From Flavobacterium turcicum (lineage in GTDB: Bacteria; Bacteroidota; Bacteroidia; Flavobacteriales; Flavobacteriaceae), in NCBI RefSeq assembly GCF_011365745.1, contig NZ_JAAOBY010000001.1, positions 806,001 to 870,000 of the forward strand: a stretch of 64,000 nucleotides of DNA. The letters run 5' to 3'. The stretch's first letter is position 1. Every line of letters begins with the position of its first letter. Shown here one piece after another: positions 1-9,757 of this stretch. Under the pieces are notes generated by a model. It saw only the letters and a list, made by a program, of their open reading frames with translations, made no database searches and was not told where the DNA came from. A program made the translations under genes and the position numbers.

Positions 1-1131
1 GGTACAAATGGTAAAACGACTATCGCCTCTTTATTATATCAATTGTTTAAAAAAGCGGGTTTTAAAGTTGGTTTGCTTTCTACCGTTAAAATTTTAGTTG
101 ATGATGTAGAATACAAAGCAACGCATACTACTCCAGATTCTTTGACTATCAATCGTTACTTACTTGAAATGGTTGATGCTGGCGTAACCCACTGTTTTAT
201 GGAAGTAAGCTCGCACGGTATTCATCAAAAAAGAACGGAATCTTTGCAGTTTGTGGGTGGGATTTTCACCAATTTGTCGCACGATCATTTGGATTATCAC
301 GCAACGTTTGCAGAATACAGAGATGTCAAGAAAGCATTTTTTGATGGTTTGTCAAAAAGTAGTTTTGCACTCGTAAACGCCGATGACAAAAACGGAATGG
401 TGATGATGCAAAATACGGCAGCAAAAAAATGTACGTATGCTTTAAAATCTTATGCTGATTATAGAGCGCAAATTTTAGAGAATCAACTAGCAGGTTTACT
501 GCTTAAGATAAATGGAAATGAAGTTTGGGTGAAGTTAATAGGAACCTTCAACGCTTATAATTTATTAGCAATTTATGGTGCCGCAGTAGAATTAGGCTTA
601 GAAAGCCTTGAGGTTTTAAGGTTGTTATCAAATTTAGAAAGTGTTTCAGGTCGCTTTCAGTTTATCGTTTCGAAAGAGAATATTACGGCTATTGTGGATT
701 ATGCTCATACACCAGACGCTCTTGAGAATGTTTTGAAAACCATAACCGATATCCGCACCAAGAACGAGCAATTGATTACGGTAGTTGGTTGTGGAGGAAA
801 TAGAGATAAAGCTAAGAGACCTATTATGGCAGCTTTAGCAACTACTTGGAGTGATAAAGCCATTTTTACAGCTGATAATCCGCGTAACGAGGATCCGGAA
901 ATCATTATCAAAGAGATGGAGGAAGGTGTGCCTGCGCAAGATTTCAAAAAAATGGTCTCAATCACTGATAGACGCCAAGCTATAAAAACCGCCTGTCAAT
1001 TGGCTCAGTCCAACGATATCATTTTAATTGCTGGAAAAGGGCATGAGTCGTATCAAGAAGTAAACGGTGTTCGTCATCATTTTGATGATATGGAAACGGT
1101 AAAAGAGTTATTACAATTATTAGAAAAATAA
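1..1131 (+). CDS. murE: UDP-N-acetylmuramoyl-tripeptide synthetase MurE (5' truncated by window)
   Basis: Cytoplasmic Mur ligase that adds the third stem-peptide residue to UDP-MurNAc-L-Ala-D-Glu. The reading frame is open from base 1 and begins inside the ATP-binding loop GTNGKTT, so about 110 N-terminal residues lie outside the window; an in-frame TTG at 43 is not the true start. The substrate motif DNPR at 874-885 is the one known from meso-diaminopimelate-adding MurE enzymes (lysine-adding enzymes differ here), so the peptidoglycan is probably the DAP type. The C-terminal domain keeps the GKGHESYQ segment. It is the first visible gene of the dcw operon; mraY follows after 62 bp. Confidence 0.95.
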   Translation, partial: GTNGKTTIASLLYQLFKKAGFKVGLLSTVKILVDDVEYKATHTTPDSLTINRYLLEMVDAGVTHCFMEVSSHGIHQKRTESLQFVGGIFTNLSHDHLDYHATFAEYRDVKKAFFDGLSKSSFALVNADDKNGMVMMQNTAAKKCTYALKSYADYRAQILENQLAGLLLKINGNEVWVKLIGTFNAYNLLAIYGAAVELGLESLEVLRLLSNLESVSGRFQFIVSKENITAIVDYAHTPDALENVLKTITDIRTKNEQLITVVGCGGNRDKAKRPIMAALATTWSDKAIFTADNPRNEDPEIIIKEMEEGVPAQDFKKMVSITDRRQAIKTACQLAQSNDIILIAGKGHESYQEVNGVRHHFDDMETVKELLQLLEK

Positions 1132-1193
1132 AATCAAGTTCAAGTTTGCTTTTCATCGTAAATCAAACCGAATCATAAAATAAACAACGAATT

Positions 1194-2423
1194 ATGCTAT
1201 ACTACTTATTCGAATATTTAGACAAAGTAATGGATGTGCCGGGCACAGGAGTTTTTCAGTACATTACCTTCCGTTCTGCCTTAGCTTTAATGCTTTCGTT
1301 ATTATTGTCTACCATTTACGGTAAAAGAATTATTCGTTTTTTACAAAGACAGCAAGTAGGAGAAACAGTTCGTGAACTTGGTTTAGCGGGACAAAATGAA
1401 AAAGCAGGTACGCCAACCATGGGTGGCTTGATCATTATTTTTGCCACATTGTTGCCGGTTCTTTTGTTTGCTAAACTGCATAATATTTACATCGTTTTGT
1501 TGATAGTGACCACTTTATGGATGGGAACTATTGGTTTTATTGACGATTATATCAAAATCTTTAAAAAAGACAAACAAGGTTTAAAAGGAATTTTTAAAGT
1601 AATAGGTCAAGTAGGATTAGGGTTAATAGTAGGTACTGTTTTGTACTTTCATGCGGGAGTTACGGTGCGCACTGATACTTCGACATCGGATATTTTTAAA
1701 GCGCCAAATAGTACAGTAATAACTCCAGCTCCTATCGAAGAAAAGTCGACAGCAACAACAATTCCGTTTTTCAAAAACAACGAATTCGATTATGCTGAGG
1801 TTTTAGCTTGGACGGGTGATGGTTATGAAAAATGGGCTTGGTTGGTTTTTATTCCAGTTGTTATTTTTATTATCACAGCGGTTTCTAATGGAGCGAATTT
1901 AACTGATGGTATTGATGGTTTGGCCGCAGGAACATCGGCAATCAGTGTCTTGGCACTCGGTATTTTTACTTTTGTTTCTGGAAATATAATCTTCTCGAAC
2001 TACCTTAATATTATGTACATCCCCAATTCGGGTGAAATGACTGTATTTATAGCCGCATTTGTTGGGTCGTTAATTGGTTTTTTATGGTACAACTCTTATC
2101 CCGCATCGGTTTTTATGGGCGATACAGGAAGTTTAACAATAGGAGGAATTATCGCTGTACTAGCAATTGCAGTGCGTAAAGAAATGCTGATTCCTTTATT
2201 ATGCGGAATTTTTCTAGTCGAAAATTTTTCAGTAGTCCTGCAAGTGAGCTACTTTAAATATACCAAAAAACGTTTTGGCGAAGGACGAAGAATTTTTCTA
2301 ATGTCGCCTTTGCACCATCACTATCAAAAGAAAGGTTACCACGAAAGCAAAATTGTAACTCGCTTTTGGATTGTAGCCATCATGTTAGCCATTTTGTCTA
2401 TCGTTACTTTAAAATTAAGATAG
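1194..2423 (+). CDS. mraY: Phospho-N-acetylmuramoyl-pentapeptide transferase MraY
   Basis: Integral membrane enzyme that moves phospho-MurNAc-pentapeptide to undecaprenyl phosphate, giving lipid I. Family motifs are visible: the Asp pair in GFIDDYIK, the [12 protein letters not shown] loop, the FMGDTGS segment and the HHHYQKKG motif near the C-terminus. At 409 residues it is longer than the roughly 360 typical of E. coli-type MraY; the extra length is a polar insertion around residues 160-205, rich in Ser/Thr/Pro, between membrane helices. I believe Bacteroidota MraY proteins commonly have it. The murD start codon follows one base after the stop, so translation is probably coupled. Confidence 0.96.
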   Translation: MLYYLFEYLDKVMDVPGTGVFQYITFRSALALMLSLLLSTIYGKRIIRFLQRQQVGETVRELGLAGQNEKAGTPTMGGLIIIFATLLPVLLFAKLHNIYIVLLIVTTLWMGTIGFIDDYIKIFKKDKQGLKGIFKVIGQVGLGLIVGTVLYFHAGVTVRTDTSTSDIFKAPNSTVITPAPIEEKSTATTIPFFKNNEFDYAEVLAWTGDGYEKWAWLVFIPVVIFIITAVSNGANLTDGIDGLAAGTSAISVLALGIFTFVSGNIIFSNYLNIMYIPNSGEMTVFIAAFVGSLIGFLWYNSYPASVFMGDTGSLTIGGIIAVLAIAVRKEMLIPLLCGIFLVENFSVVLQVSYFKYTKKRFGEGRRIFLMSPLHHHYQKKGYHESKIVTRFWIVAIMLAILSIVTLKLR

Positions 2424-2424
2424 T

Positions 2425-3756
2425 ATGAGGCTAGTAGTTTTAGGAGGAGGCGAAAGCGGTGTAGGTACCGCGATCCTTGGAAAAAGTAAGGGATACGATG
2501 TTTTTGTATCCGACTTTGGGAAAATCAAAAACAATTACAAAGAAGTTCTTCTAATTAATGGTATTGCTTGGGAAGAAGAAAAGCACACGGCAGATTTAAT
2601 TTTAAACGCCGATGTAGTGATGAAAAGTCCTGGTATTCCTGATCGTTCGCCAATGGTGCAACAGCTTTTAGAAAAAGGAATTCCGGTAATATCAGAGATT
2701 GAATTTGCAGCTCCTTTTACAAAAGCAACAATTGTGGGTATTACAGGTAGTAACGGTAAAACGACTACGACCATGCTTACGCATCACTTGCTAAAATCGG
2801 CAGGTTTGAATGTTGGGTTAGGAGGTAACATCGGTAAAAGTTTTGCTTGGCAAGTGGCCGATAATAAGTACGATTCGTACGTACTCGAACTAAGTAGTTT
2901 TCAGCTAGACGGAATAGAAAAATTCAAACCGCATATTGCTATAATTACAAATATAAGTCCAGATCATTTGGATCGCTACGAATACAATTATGATAATTAC
3001 ATAGCAGCCAAGTTCAGGATTACAATGAATCAAACCGAAGAGGATTATTTGATTTACGATGCCGACGATGAGGCGATCACAAATTGGTTAAAAAACAATA
3101 CAACAAAAGCAAAATTAATTCCTTTCTCATTGACACAAACTTTCAGCGAAGGAGCCTTTATAAAAGATAACAAAATGGAAGTAAAGATTACTAAAGACGA
3201 ATTTACAATGGACACAGAGCACATTGCATTAGAAGGAAAACATAACATGAAAAACGCAATGGCAGCAACTTCTGTAGCTCGATTAATGCAAATAAGAAAG
3301 GCTACCATCAGAGAAAGTCTTTCGGATTTTCAAGGAGTAGAGCATCGTCTTGAAAAAGTCCTTAAAATTCAAAACGTACAATATATCAACGATTCAAAAG
3401 CAACGAATGTAAACGCAACTTTTTTTGCATTAGATAGCATGAATACACCAACAGTTTGGATTGTGGGTGGTGTAGATAAAGGAAATGACTATAATGAGTT
3501 AATGTCTTTGGTTCGCGAAAAAGTAAAGGCTATTATTTGTCTTGGAGTGGATAATAAAAAAATTATCGATGCTTTTGGCAATGTAGTTGATATGATGATT
3601 GAGGTAACGAATATGAATGATGCAGTTCGTATGTCACAGCGTTTAACAGAGAAAGGTGATACGGTATTATTGTCGCCAGCATGTGCTAGTTTTGATCTGT
3701 TCGAAAACTACGAAGACAGAGGAAGACAATTCAAGCAAGCGGTTAAAAGTTTATAA
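2425..3756 (+). CDS. murD: UDP-N-acetylmuramoyl-L-alanine--D-glutamate ligase MurD
   Basis: Cytoplasmic Mur ligase adding D-Glu to UDP-MurNAc-L-Ala. Domains in order: N-terminal UDP-binding Rossmann-like region starting VVLGGGESGVG, central ATPase domain with the P-loop GITGSNGKTTTT near residue 107, and a C-terminal domain containing the NDSKATN motif. The 443-residue length is normal. The ATG lies one base after the mraY stop. It is part of the dcw operon, 35 bp upstream of ftsW. Nothing unusual is visible. Confidence 0.96.
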   Translation: MRLVVLGGGESGVGTAILGKSKGYDVFVSDFGKIKNNYKEVLLINGIAWEEEKHTADLILNADVVMKSPGIPDRSPMVQQLLEKGIPVISEIEFAAPFTKATIVGITGSNGKTTTTMLTHHLLKSAGLNVGLGGNIGKSFAWQVADNKYDSYVLELSSFQLDGIEKFKPHIAIITNISPDHLDRYEYNYDNYIAAKFRITMNQTEEDYLIYDADDEAITNWLKNNTTKAKLIPFSLTQTFSEGAFIKDNKMEVKITKDEFTMDTEHIALEGKHNMKNAMAATSVARLMQIRKATIRESLSDFQGVEHRLEKVLKIQNVQYINDSKATNVNATFFALDSMNTPTVWIVGGVDKGNDYNELMSLVREKVKAIICLGVDNKKIIDAFGNVVDMMIEVTNMNDAVRMSQRLTEKGDTVLLSPACASFDLFENYEDRGRQFKQAVKSL

Positions 3757-3791
3757 TAGAAATCCATTCCCAAAGTTCAAAACTACAAGCA

Positions 3792-5081
3792 ATGATTAAA
3801 AATCTAGTAAACAAATTAAAAGGAGATAAAGTAATATGGTCATTTGTGGCCTTATTGGCTTTGTTTTCGTTTATGCCTGTTTTTAGTGCGAGTAGTAATT
3901 TAGCTTATTTAGGCCATGGTACGGGAAATACCCTGGGATATTTATTGAAACATTTGGTTCACATTTGCTGTGGTTTTGCCATTATTTTTTATGTACACAA
4001 AATTCCGTACCAATATTTTCGTTCTTTATCTAGATTGCTATTGCCTCTTGTTTGGGTGATTTTGTTGATTACAATGGTAAAAGGAACCGTTATTGGTGGC
4101 GCAAACGCTAGTAGGTGGTTACAAATTCCGTTCATCGGTTTGTCCTTTCAACCATCGGCATTTGCTGCGCTGATTTTGTTTATTTATGTTGCAAGATACC
4201 TTTCTAAAACTAGAGAAACTCCCATAGATTTTGTACAATCCTGTAAGGAATTGTGGTTGCCTGTTTTCATCACCCTAATGTTTATTTTACCATCGAATTT
4301 TTCAACAACTGCCTTGATTTTTTCAATGGTAATTATGTTAGTTTTTATTGGTAAATATCCTTTAAAGTATATCGGATTTATAGTTGGATCAGGTATTGTA
4401 GCTTTAGTATTTTTTATTTTAGTTGCTAAAGCTTTTCCCAATGCTTTTCCTAATCGTGTAGATACTTGGATAAGCCGAATAGAAAGTTTTACAAGCGACA
4501 AACCAGATGAAGACGATTACCAAATAGAAAAAGCAAAGATTGCTATAGCGTCTGGTAAAATTTACGGTTTGGGTCCAGGTAAAAGTGTACAAAAAAACTT
4601 TTTACCACAATCTTCCTCCGATTTTATTTTCGCTATAATCGTTGAGGAATATGGACTTGTGGGAGGAATTGGAGTTTTGATTATTTATATGTTTTTGCTT
4701 ATTCGTTTCGTAGTAGCATCTCATAAAGCGCCTACCATGTTTGGGAAATTAGTGGTTATCGGTTTAGGATTTCCGATGATATTTCAAGCAATGATCAATA
4801 TGGCTGTTGCGGTTGAGTTATTACCGGTTACAGGTCAAACTTTACCATTAATTAGTAGTGGAGGAACTTCTATTTGGATGACTTGTATTGCACTTGGTAT
4901 TATTTTAAGTGTGACGAAAAAAGAAGAAGAAATCGCCGAAGAACAGAAAGAAGCGGCCAAGCGTGATGAAGTTTTACAGCGTTTAATTGATGAGACTATC
5001 GAGGCTGAAAACAATGCAGAACCTTCTTACTCAATTGAAGAAAAAGGTTCAAATCCTTTGAAGGCAGTTTACAATAAATAA
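3792..5081 (+). CDS. ftsW: SEDS peptidoglycan polymerase FtsW
   Basis: Polytopic membrane protein of the SEDS family, the septal peptidoglycan glycosyltransferase that works with a class B PBP. About ten hydrophobic segments are visible, with the family's late motifs LPVTGQTLPLISSGGTS and GPGKSVQKNFLPQSSSDFIFA. A charged cytoplasmic tail of about 45 residues, rich in Glu and Lys, follows the last helix. The position between murD and murG favours FtsW over the paralogue RodA. 429 residues. Confidence 0.95.
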   Translation: MIKNLVNKLKGDKVIWSFVALLALFSFMPVFSASSNLAYLGHGTGNTLGYLLKHLVHICCGFAIIFYVHKIPYQYFRSLSRLLLPLVWVILLITMVKGTVIGGANASRWLQIPFIGLSFQPSAFAALILFIYVARYLSKTRETPIDFVQSCKELWLPVFITLMFILPSNFSTTALIFSMVIMLVFIGKYPLKYIGFIVGSGIVALVFFILVAKAFPNAFPNRVDTWISRIESFTSDKPDEDDYQIEKAKIAIASGKIYGLGPGKSVQKNFLPQSSSDFIFAIIVEEYGLVGGIGVLIIYMFLLIRFVVASHKAPTMFGKLVVIGLGFPMIFQAMINMAVAVELLPVTGQTLPLISSGGTSIWMTCIALGIILSVTKKEEEIAEEQKEAAKRDEVLQRLIDETIEAENNAEPSYSIEEKGSNPLKAVYNK

Positions 5082-5109
5082 AGTACAGTAGATATTTAAG
5101 CATACAAAA

Positions 5110-6204
5110 ATGAAAAACTATAAATTCATATTGAGTGGAGGCGGGACAGGCGGACATATTTATCCAGCTATCGCTATTGCAAATGAATTAAAGTCGCGTT
5201 TTCCTGACTCTTCTTTTCTTTTTGTAGGTGCCCAAGATAAAATGGAAATGCAAAAAGTACCTCAAGCAGGATATGCTATCGAGGGTTTATGGATTGCTGG
5301 TTTACAACGTAAGCTCACATTTGATAATGCTGTATTTCCACTAAAAGTAATGTCAAGTTTATGGCGATCAAAAGCTATAATTAAAAAATTCCAACCAGAT
5401 GTTGTTATCGGTACGGGAGGTTTTGCGAGTGGTCCGCTATTGCAAATGGCAGGATCGGCAGGAATTCCTACTGTAATTCAAGAGCAGAATTCCTTTCCTG
5501 GAATTACAAACAAAATATTGAGTAAAAAAGCACGCAAAATATGTGTGGCTTATAGCAATTTGGAACGCTTTTTTCCAAAAGATAAAATTATTGTAACAGG
5601 AAATCCTGTTCGTCAAGATCTGTTAGATATTGAATCAAAAAGAAATCAAGGAATTGAATATTTTAATTTAGATGCTTCTAAAAAAACGCTTTTGGTTTTA
5701 GGCGGAAGCCTTGGGTCACGAAGAATTAACCAATTAATTGAAAAAGAATTGGATTTTTTGATTGCTTCTGGTGTTCAAGTTTTTTGGCAATGTGGCAATT
5801 TTTATAAGTCAGAGTATGAGCATTTGAACAGCAAACCTGGCGTTCAAGTGGTAGCATTTATTGACAGAATGGATTTAATTTATGCAGCTGCTGATTTCGT
5901 GATTTCACGTGCTGGTGCTTCATCTGTGTCTGAATTATGTTTGGTAGCAAAGCCGACTATTTTCATTCCGTCACCAAATGTTGCCGAAGATCATCAAACT
6001 AAAAATGCACAAGCAATTGTTGATCAAAAGGGAGCACTTTTATTAAAAGAAAGCGATTTAGAAGTTAAATTTCAGCCACTTTTCAACGATGTATTGCACG
6101 ATGAAAAGTTGCAAAAAAGTTTAAGCACAAATATGAAAGCTTTGGCTAAGCCCAATGCGACTAAAGATATTGTTGACGAAATTGTGAAACTGATTCGGGA
6201 TTAA
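5110..6204 (+). CDS. murG: Lipid II synthase MurG (UDP-GlcNAc transferase)
   Basis: Membrane-associated glycosyltransferase that adds GlcNAc to lipid I on the cytoplasmic face. N-terminal glycine-rich motif [11 protein letters not shown], then GTGGFASGP, and in the C-terminal UDP-GlcNAc-binding domain [12 protein letters not shown] and EDHQTKNA; these are MurG signatures. 364 residues, ordinary for the family. It lies in the dcw operon 28 bp after ftsW and 64 bp before murC. Confidence 0.96.
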   Translation: MKNYKFILSGGGTGGHIYPAIAIANELKSRFPDSSFLFVGAQDKMEMQKVPQAGYAIEGLWIAGLQRKLTFDNAVFPLKVMSSLWRSKAIIKKFQPDVVIGTGGFASGPLLQMAGSAGIPTVIQEQNSFPGITNKILSKKARKICVAYSNLERFFPKDKIIVTGNPVRQDLLDIESKRNQGIEYFNLDASKKTLLVLGGSLGSRRINQLIEKELDFLIASGVQVFWQCGNFYKSEYEHLNSKPGVQVVAFIDRMDLIYAAADFVISRAGASSVSELCLVAKPTIFIPSPNVAEDHQTKNAQAIVDQKGALLLKESDLEVKFQPLFNDVLHDEKLQKSLSTNMKALAKPNATKDIVDEIVKLIRD

Positions 6205-6268
6205 GGAAATTAAGTTTAGTGTAAAACAGTGATACTTCGTTAGAATAAAATTTTAAACAGAATAAAAA

Positions 6269-7618
6269 ATGAATCTAGAGCAAATACATAACGTTTATTT
6301 TATCGGTATAGGTGGTATTGGTATGAGTAATCTGGCGCGCTATTTTAAAACCTTGGGAAAACAAGTAGCGGGTTATGATAAGACGCCATCGGTATTAACC
6401 AACGAGTTGATAGCGTCTGGTATTGCAATTAATTTTGAAGATAACGTAACTCTTATTCCATCTCATTTTTCTGTTGAAAGCACATTGGTAGTAGTGACTC
6501 CGGCTGTTCCAGTTTCGCACTCACAATGGAATTTCTTTCTGCAAAACAATTTTGTGATTAAAAAAAGAGCCGAGGTACTCGGAATTATTACTAAAGATAC
6601 TTTTTGTTTTGCCGTTGCGGGTACACATGGTAAAACAACTACTTCTGGAATTTTAGGTCACATATTGCATCAAAGTGGCGCCGATGTTACCGCTTTTATT
6701 GGCGGCATTGTAGAAAATTACAATTCAAACTTAATCGGAAACGGAAAAACGGTCACTGTTGTCGAGGCCGACGAATTCGATCGTTCGTTTTTACATTTGC
6801 ATCCAAATATAGCATGTATTACTTCTATGGATGCAGATCATTTGGATATATATGGCACGAGCGATGCAATTGAAGCGTCGTTTATCGAATTTGCCTCTAA
6901 AGTAGAAGATAAAAACAAGTTATTCATAACAAGTGAATTACCAATTGATGGGGTGGTTTGCTCAATTAATACGGATGCACCTTATCGTGCCTATAATGTG
7001 CGAATTGGCAACGGAAGTTATGTTTTTGATGTACAGACACCTACTGAAATCATCAAAGACCTACATTTTGGATTGCCAGGAAAACATAATTTAATGAATG
7101 CATTAATGGCGATTGCAATGGCTAATTTATTCGGCACCCCAACCGAGGCCATTGCAAAAGGCATTGCTTCTTTTCAAGGGATTAAAAGAAGATTTTCGTA
7201 CCAGATTAAAAGTGATGAAAAGGTTTATATAGACGACTATGCTCACCATCCTACTGAGATTAATGCAGTACATCAAGCCGTTAGAGAATTGTATCCTGGG
7301 CAAAAAGTACTTGCAGTATTTCAACCACATCTTTTTAGTAGAACGCGAGATTTTGCAGTTGATTTTGCAAAAAGTCTTTCAGCTTTTGATGAAATCTTGT
7401 TACTTGATATTTATCCAGCAAGAGAGCTACCAATTGAAGGAATTACCTCAAGTTGGTTGTTAGAAATGGTGTCAAATGAGCATAAAAAGTTATTAACAAA
7501 ATCGGAGGTTATTCCTGCTGTTTTGGCTAGCGATGCAACAGTGATTGTGACTATTGGTGCAGGTGATATAGGAGAGATGGTTCCGCAAATTAAAATGGCT
7601 ATCAATGAAACGCTTTAA
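6269..7618 (+). CDS. murC: UDP-N-acetylmuramate--L-alanine ligase MurC
   Basis: First Mur ligase of the pathway, adding L-Ala to UDP-MurNAc in the cytoplasm. The N-terminal motif VYFIGIGGIGMSNLA, the ATP loop AGTHGKTTTSG near residue 117, ADEFDRSFL and the C-terminal DDYAHHPTEI all match MurC. 449 residues. Its last 14 bases overlap the start of ftsQ, indicating translational coupling with the division genes. Confidence 0.96.
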   Translation: MNLEQIHNVYFIGIGGIGMSNLARYFKTLGKQVAGYDKTPSVLTNELIASGIAINFEDNVTLIPSHFSVESTLVVVTPAVPVSHSQWNFFLQNNFVIKKRAEVLGIITKDTFCFAVAGTHGKTTTSGILGHILHQSGADVTAFIGGIVENYNSNLIGNGKTVTVVEADEFDRSFLHLHPNIACITSMDADHLDIYGTSDAIEASFIEFASKVEDKNKLFITSELPIDGVVCSINTDAPYRAYNVRIGNGSYVFDVQTPTEIIKDLHFGLPGKHNLMNALMAIAMANLFGTPTEAIAKGIASFQGIKRRFSYQIKSDEKVYIDDYAHHPTEINAVHQAVRELYPGQKVLAVFQPHLFSRTRDFAVDFAKSLSAFDEILLLDIYPARELPIEGITSSWLLEMVSNEHKKLLTKSEVIPAVLASDATVIVTIGAGDIGEMVPQIKMAINETL

Positions 7619-8327
7619 TTGGACAAATACCCGATTAGTCCTGATGTTTGGACTAGTTATTTTTCTTTTTTCGTTCACTTCAAAACGAAATGAAAAAAGG
7701 AAATTAAGAGCTACAGAAGTTATTTTTGTTGAGCAATTAGATCCGTATGTTAAACAAGAATCGGTTAATAAATTGTTAATAGAAAAAAACAGGGATGTAA
7801 AAAGTATTGAAAAACTTACTTTAGATTTGAGGGAGTTGGAGCAAACTATCAATTCACAAAAAATGATTAAAGAATCAGATGTTTTTGTGACTATTGATGG
7901 CGTGCTTAAAGCAGTAGTAAAGCAAAAGACCCCAATAGCAAGAGTTTTTGCCAATGAAAGGTCTTTTTATATTGATTACGAAGGTGGTACAATGCCTTTG
8001 TCAACCAATTTTACTGCAAGAGTTCCGCTTGTTTCTGGAGTAATTGGGTCAGTAAATAATGAAGAATTGGTGAATTTGTTTCGGTTGATTTACGAAGATG
8101 ATTTTTTGAAAAAAAATATTATTGGAGTCGAGATAATGCCGAACAGTAGCCTAAAAATGTACAATAGGAATTTTGATTACCGCATCGATTTTGGTAATTT
8201 AAAAAATGCGGCAGTGAAATTTAAAAACTATAAAGCTTTTTTTCAAAAAGCAGTTTTAGATAGTTCGTTGTATAAATATAAGAAAATTGACCTCCGATTT
8301 ACGGATCAAGTAGTTTGCACTAAATAA
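7605..8327 (+). CDS. ftsQ: Cell division protein FtsQ (divergent)
   Basis: Bitopic division protein, weakly conserved in Bacteroidota. One hydrophobic segment lies near residues 10-24, preceded by a short basic tail and followed by a periplasmic part of about 215 residues whose first section fits a POTRA-like domain. Identification rests on architecture and position (overlapping murC, immediately before ftsA), with little primary sequence signature. In other bacteria FtsQ links early and late divisome proteins. The ATG at 7605 overlaps the murC end. Confidence 0.85.
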   Translation: MKRFNWTNTRLVLMFGLVIFLFSFTSKRNEKRKLRATEVIFVEQLDPYVKQESVNKLLIEKNRDVKSIEKLTLDLRELEQTINSQKMIKESDVFVTIDGVLKAVVKQKTPIARVFANERSFYIDYEGGTMPLSTNFTARVPLVSGVIGSVNNEELVNLFRLIYEDDFLKKNIIGVEIMPNSSLKMYNRNFDYRIDFGNLKNAAVKFKNYKAFFQKAVLDSSLYKYKKIDLRFTDQVVCTK

Positions 8328-8333
8328 TAGAGA

Positions 8334-9707
8334 ATGGAAAAAGAGAACATTGCAGTAGGTCTAGATATTGGGACAACTAAAATTGTTGCCATGATAGGTA
8401 AAAAGAATGAGTACGGGAAACTCGAAATTTTAGGATTAGGTAAATCCAAAAGTCTTGGTGTGGCTCGAGGTGTGGTAAATAATATTACCCAAACTATTCA
8501 ATCTATACAGCAAGCAATTCAGGAAGCGGAGATAGATTCAGGTTTTAAAATTAAGGATGTTGTTGTTGGTATAGCGGGTCAACACATTCGTAGTATACAG
8601 CATACAGATTATATTAGTAGAAATAATCCGGAAGAGGTTATTGGCGGAAATGACATACAGTTTTTAATTGACCAAGTCAACAAGCTTGCTATGTTGCCGG
8701 GAGAAGAGATTATTCATGTTTTACCACAAGAATTTAAAATTGATGGTCAATCTGAAATAAAAGAACCTATCGGTATGTACGGCGGACGCTTAGAGGCGAG
8801 TTTTCATGTTGTGGTAGGGCAAGCTGCTTCTATTAGAAACGTAGGACGTTGCATTCAAAGTTCTGGTATTGATTTGTCAGGACTTACTTTAGAGCCGTTG
8901 GCTTCGGCAGACGCAGTTTTGAGTCAAGAAGAAAAAGAAGCAGGTGTTGCTTTGATTGATATTGGTGGTGGAACTACTGATTTGGCTATTTTTAAAGATG
9001 GAATCATTCGTCACACAGCTGTAATTCCTTTCGGTGGAAATGTAATAACAGATGACATCAAGGAAGGTTGTTCAATCATAGAAAAACAAGCTGAATTGCT
9101 TAAAGTAAAATTTGGTTCTGCTTGGCCAGGTGAAAACAAAGACAACGAAATTGTTTCAATTCCTGGTTTAAGAGGTAGAGAGCCGAAAGAGATTTCTTTG
9201 AAAAATCTGTCTAAAATTATTCACGCACGAGTTGTAGAAATTATTGATCAAGTTTTTACAGAAGTAAAAGCATACGGACACGAAGATCCTCGCAAAAAAT
9301 TAATTGCAGGTATTGTATTAACTGGAGGTGGTGCGCAACTTAAGCACATCAAACAATTGGTGGAGTACATTACCGGTATGGATACGCGTATTGGTTATCC
9401 TAATGAGCACTTGGCAGGTAATTCAGATGAAGAAATTTCAAGCCCTTTATACGCGACAGCAGTAGGTTTGGTAATGAAGAGTATCGAGAATAATTCTCAA
9501 AGTGCTGTTCGAAAAGGTCAAATAGAACAACCAAAAGAAATTGTAAAAAGAGTTCAAGAAACACCAACTGTTGTTTATGAACCAGAAGAAGAAGTGCAGG
9601 TAGAGCCAGAAGCAGTGAAGGCACCTTCGACAGTAAAAGGAATACAAAAAAACTTCTTTGATCGTTATGTAGAAAAAATTAAAGAATTTTTAGATAACGT
9701 AGAATAA
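8334..9707 (+). CDS. ftsA: Cell division protein FtsA
   Basis: Actin-fold ATPase that tethers FtsZ to the membrane. The N-terminal phosphate loop AVGLDIGTTKIVA, the second phosphate motif ALIDIGGGTTDLA and the adenosine motif VLTGGGAQLKHI are present. After a Glu/Val/Pro-rich linker the protein ends in an amphipathic segment, FFDRYVEKIKEFLDNVE, the expected membrane-targeting helix. 457 residues, somewhat longer than E. coli FtsA because of the linker. Six bases follow the ftsQ stop. Confidence 0.96.
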   Translation: MEKENIAVGLDIGTTKIVAMIGKKNEYGKLEILGLGKSKSLGVARGVVNNITQTIQSIQQAIQEAEIDSGFKIKDVVVGIAGQHIRSIQHTDYISRNNPEEVIGGNDIQFLIDQVNKLAMLPGEEIIHVLPQEFKIDGQSEIKEPIGMYGGRLEASFHVVVGQAASIRNVGRCIQSSGIDLSGLTLEPLASADAVLSQEEKEAGVALIDIGGGTTDLAIFKDGIIRHTAVIPFGGNVITDDIKEGCSIIEKQAELLKVKFGSAWPGENKDNEIVSIPGLRGREPKEISLKNLSKIIHARVVEIIDQVFTEVKAYGHEDPRKKLIAGIVLTGGGAQLKHIKQLVEYITGMDTRIGYPNEHLAGNSDEEISSPLYATAVGLVMKSIENNSQSAVRKGQIEQPKEIVKRVQETPTVVYEPEEEVQVEPEAVKAPSTVKGIQKNFFDRYVEKIKEFLDNVE

Positions 9708-9757
9708 GAAGTCAGCAAAGAATAAGAATTAATAATAAATATCAAAAACCCAAAATT